DNA of 7,813 bases from Deltaproteobacteria bacterium (lineage in GTDB: Bacteria; Desulfobacterota; Desulfobacteria; Desulfobacterales; ETH-SRB1), in assembly GCA_030611115.1 (NCBI GenBank), contig JAUWQK010000062.1, positions 1-7,813 of the forward strand. Direction: 5' to 3'. Of the stretch, positions 6,268 through 7,813 are shown one piece after another. The translations under genes were made by a program, and so were the position numbers. How positions within the stretch are numbered: position 1 is the stretch's first letter; each line of letters begins with the position of its first letter. The notes under the pieces are model-generated. The model saw only the letters and a program-made list of their open reading frames with translations. It was not told where the DNA came from and made no database searches.

Positions 6268-6879
6268 ATGCATATTTCAGAAGGCGTATTATCCCCGGCC
6301 ATTCTAACTGGAGGGGCAGCCCTTACAGCAATTGGCGTTGGGATTGGGTTGAAAAGCATAGATTACGAAGAAATTCCGTATATGGGTATCCTTACGGCAG
6401 GTTTTTTTGTTGCTTCCCTTATACACCTGCCGATTGGACCGGCTTCGGTACACCTTATATTAAATGGCATGCTGGGACTAATCCTGGGATGGAAAGCATT
6501 TCCGGCCATACTGGTCGGCCTGACGCTTCAAGCGCTTCTTTTCCAGTTTGGAGGAATTACAACGCTCGGTATTAACACTCTTAACATGGCTCTTCCCGGC
6601 GTAACATGCTACTATCTGTTCGGCTGGGGAGTGAAAAAGAGCTCAGGCCGTATGATATTTATAATAACGGCATTTGCAGCAGGCTGTTGCGCTGTTCTTT
6701 TTGCAGGAATACTTGTTGGATTTTCCCTGTATCTAAATGGCGAAGCTTTCCTGCCTGCCGCAAAGCTGCTTGTTGCAGCCCATCTGCCTGTGATGCTGAT
6801 CGAAGGTATTTTAACTGCAACCTGCGCCCTGTTTTTAAGAAAAGTAAAACCGGAACTTATAGAGAGTTACCATGGATGA
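6268..6879 (+). CDS. cbiM: CbiM/NikM, membrane substrate-binding (S) component of a cobalt/nickel ECF transporter
   Basis: Inner-membrane component that binds Co2+ or Ni2+ and passes it inward with the T and ATPase subunits (CbiQ, CbiO). 203 aa, close to the family's usual length of about 200-230. It starts with MHISEGVLSP: in this family Met1 amine and His2 form part of the metal site, which fixes the start at ATG 6268 although no Shine-Dalgarno is visible in the repeat-filled upstream sequence. Hydrophobic helices fill about 10-30, 38-55, 60-100, 105-120, 128-155 and 165-190. Conserved stretches include IHLPIGPASVHLILNGMLG (52-70; His53, His62), FQFGGITTLGINTLNMALPG (92-111) and AAHLPVMLIEGILTA (170-184; His172, Glu179). 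It overlaps the next gene by 8 bp. Co versus Ni is unresolved; the NikK- and NikL-like neighbours lean toward Ni. Confidence 0.94.
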   Translation: MHISEGVLSPAILTGGAALTAIGVGIGLKSIDYEEIPYMGILTAGFFVASLIHLPIGPASVHLILNGMLGLILGWKAFPAILVGLTLQALLFQFGGITTLGINTLNMALPGVTCYYLFGWGVKKSSGRMIFIITAFAAGCCAVLFAGILVGFSLYLNGEAFLPAAKLLVAAHLPVMLIEGILTATCALFLRKVKPELIESYHG

Positions 6880-7516
6880 TTTCAAATTACGGCCTGTATT
6901 TCTTTTTTCCCTGATAATTTTTGTTATATTGTTTGACATGCCGGCATTTGCCCATAAAGTATCAATATTTGCCTGGGTTGAGGACGACACTGTCTATACC
7001 CGGAGCAAGTTCAGCGGGGGTAAAAGAGTGAAAAACTCTCCTGTAATTCTTTTCGATTCAGACGGAAACAAACTTCTGGAAGGAAAAACAGACAAGAACG
7101 GCGAGTTTTCTTTTAAGATAACAAAGCAAAGCGCTCTTAAGGTGGTTCTAAAAGCATCCATGGGCCACATGGCAGAATGGACAATACCGTTCGAGGAAAT
7201 CAATCCTGGGGCTGTATCAAATACCAGCAAGCCTGAATCTGATATAAAAGATTCTTATGAAACAACCTCCAGATCACAGACAATAAATTCAGGCACCGAT
7301 CTTTTTACTCTTTCCGAATCCCATGGAATTTCAAAACAGGAAATAAAAAAGCTGATAGATGAATCCCTGGACAAAAAGCTGGCGCCTATTATGAATATAC
7401 TGGCGGATTCATACGAAGGTGGTCCCGGTCTAACTGAAATAATAGGCGGAATAGGTTACATATTCGGCCTCATGGGTGTGGCCATGTATTTTACAAGCCG
7501 CAGAAAAAAGGAATGA
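6872..7516 (+). CDS. NikL-like secreted accessory protein of a nickel/cobalt ECF transporter
   Basis: 214 aa. N-terminal signal peptide at about 1-27 (FLFSLIIFVILFDMPAFA), giving a predicted mature N-terminus at His28 (HKVSIFAWVEDD). The next segment is a small beta-sandwich of the carboxypeptidase-regulatory kind (YTRSKFSGGKRVKNSPVILF, then TDKNGEFSFKI, about 42-83), then a Ser/Thr-rich linker at about 113-150. A charged helix follows at about 153-177 (KQEIKKLIDESLDKKLAPIM), then one membrane helix near the C-terminus (about 187-207, GGIGYIFGLMGVAMYF) and a basic tail SRRKKE. This layout matches NikL/CbiL-type auxiliary subunits of NikKLMQO-like systems. The start ATG 6872 overlaps cbiM by 8 bp, indicating co-translation; only a weak GAGAG precedes it. 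It probably stabilises or gates CbiM from the periplasmic side. The role is inferred from family and context. Confidence 0.8.
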   Translation: MDDFKLRPVFLFSLIIFVILFDMPAFAHKVSIFAWVEDDTVYTRSKFSGGKRVKNSPVILFDSDGNKLLEGKTDKNGEFSFKITKQSALKVVLKASMGHMAEWTIPFEEINPGAVSNTSKPESDIKDSYETTSRSQTINSGTDLFTLSESHGISKQEIKKLIDESLDKKLAPIMNILADSYEGGPGLTEIIGGIGYIFGLMGVAMYFTSRRKKE

Positions 7517-7548
7517 TAACACTTTAGCGCTTTTAAATATTATTTTTC

Positions 7549-7618
7549 TGACAGGATTTACAAGATATTCAGGATTAAAATTATCGAAACCTTTCCTGTT
7601 AATCCAAATCTAAATCCT
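7549..7618. repeat. Nested inverted repeat of the ACAGGATTTA type after nikL
   Basis: Outer arms AGGATTTA (7553-7560) and TAAATCCT (7611-7618), and inner arms GGATTAA (7572-7578) and TTAATCC (7599-7605). It begins about 35 bp after the nikL stop. CTGACAGGATTTACA-like repeats are widespread in environmental genomes (general knowledge). It could form a hairpin in the transcript, but no T-run follows. Confidence 0.55.
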
Positions 7619-7655
7619 TATACCTTGATACACACCTTCTTCATGTTGTAATTAA

Positions 7656-7683
7656 TGCCTGAACGAAAAGTTATGTTCAGGCA
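7656..7683. repeat. Perfect 9-bp stem hairpin (TGCCTGAAC / GTTCAGGCA)
   Basis: TGCCTGAAC (7656-7664), loop of 10, GTTCAGGCA (7675-7683). It is a GC-richer stem than its surroundings, but neither strand continues into a T-run, so intrinsic termination is only a possibility. Confidence 0.5.
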
Positions 7684-7813
7684 AAATCCGAATATCGAAA
7701 TCCGAAATCCGAAACAAATTCGAATACCAAATGACAAAATGACCAAAACTAACACATTGGAAATACAATGTTTTTGTCATTAAAAAATTCGTATTTGGGT
7801 CATTGTTTCGTAT
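7684..7813. repeat. ATCCGAAA short repeats and fold-back element at the right edge
   Basis: Several copies of ATCCGAA/ATCGAAA (7686-7713) lead into a fold-back. Its paired segments are CGAAACAA (7710-7717) with TTGTTTCG (7803-7810), AATGACAAAA (7730-7739) with TTTTGTCATT (7772-7781), and ACATTG (7754-7759) with CAATGT (7766-7771). No coding sequence. The repeat blocks fill nearly the whole 297-bp stretch after nikL; I see no gene or promoter there. It may continue beyond the window. Confidence 0.6.

Noticed and set aside
5852..6359. Minus-strand open frames over the porin end and the repeat block (5852-6040, 5863-6141, 6138-6359)
   Set aside because: They consist of antisense porin, low-complexity repeat translation and antisense cbiM. 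No ribosome site or family match.

Overview
The window (7813 bp, AT-rich) reads as bacterial chromosome from a Gram-negative with a full outer membrane: it encodes an RND tripartite pump, an outer-membrane lipoprotein factor and a beta-barrel porin. Gene content (a CusA/CzcA efflux set next to a NikK/CbiM/NikL nickel-cobalt uptake set) and the many short dispersed fold-back repeats resemble sulfate-reducing Desulfobacterota. That placement is inference, as no marker gene is present.

Left half, minus strand (3464 to 1): a heavy-metal RND efflux operon in the order outer-membrane factor (CusC-like, TolC family), periplasmic adaptor (CusB-like, with an internal heavy-metal-binding domain) and inner-membrane pump (CusA-like, cut by the left window edge after 237 codons). 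The genes are tightly packed: 37 bp between the first two and a 20-bp overlap between adaptor and pump. A candidate sigma70-type promoter lies at about 3618-3646.

Middle (3465-4036): a divergent intergenic region of about 570 bp. It holds the cus promoter, a 157-bp fold-back element like a MITE (3704-3860), a good sigma70-type promoter reading rightward (3865-3892) overlapped by a perfect 7-bp dyad, and a leader of about 135 nt. The leader ends in a terminator-like hairpin just before the first Shine-Dalgarno of the right-hand genes.

Right half, plus strand (4037-7516): a secreted DUF4198/NikK-like protein, an outer-membrane porin of the LbtU type, a CbiM/NikM membrane substrate-binding component of an ECF transporter, and a NikL-like secreted accessory protein with a C-terminal membrane anchor. 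Together they suggest nickel or cobalt uptake: porin across the outer membrane, NikK/NikL in the periplasm, CbiM across the inner membrane. The energising parts (CbiQ/NikQ and CbiO/NikO) are not in the window and would be expected to the right. Repeat-rich blocks separate the porin from cbiM (6052-6267) and follow nikL (7517-7813).

Most genes belong to known families. The less ordinary points are the porin inside a Ni/Co ECF locus, the structured leader with its promoter dyad, the placement of the metal-binding domain in the adaptor, predicted mature histidine N-termini on both secreted uptake proteins, and the repeat elements between functional units.
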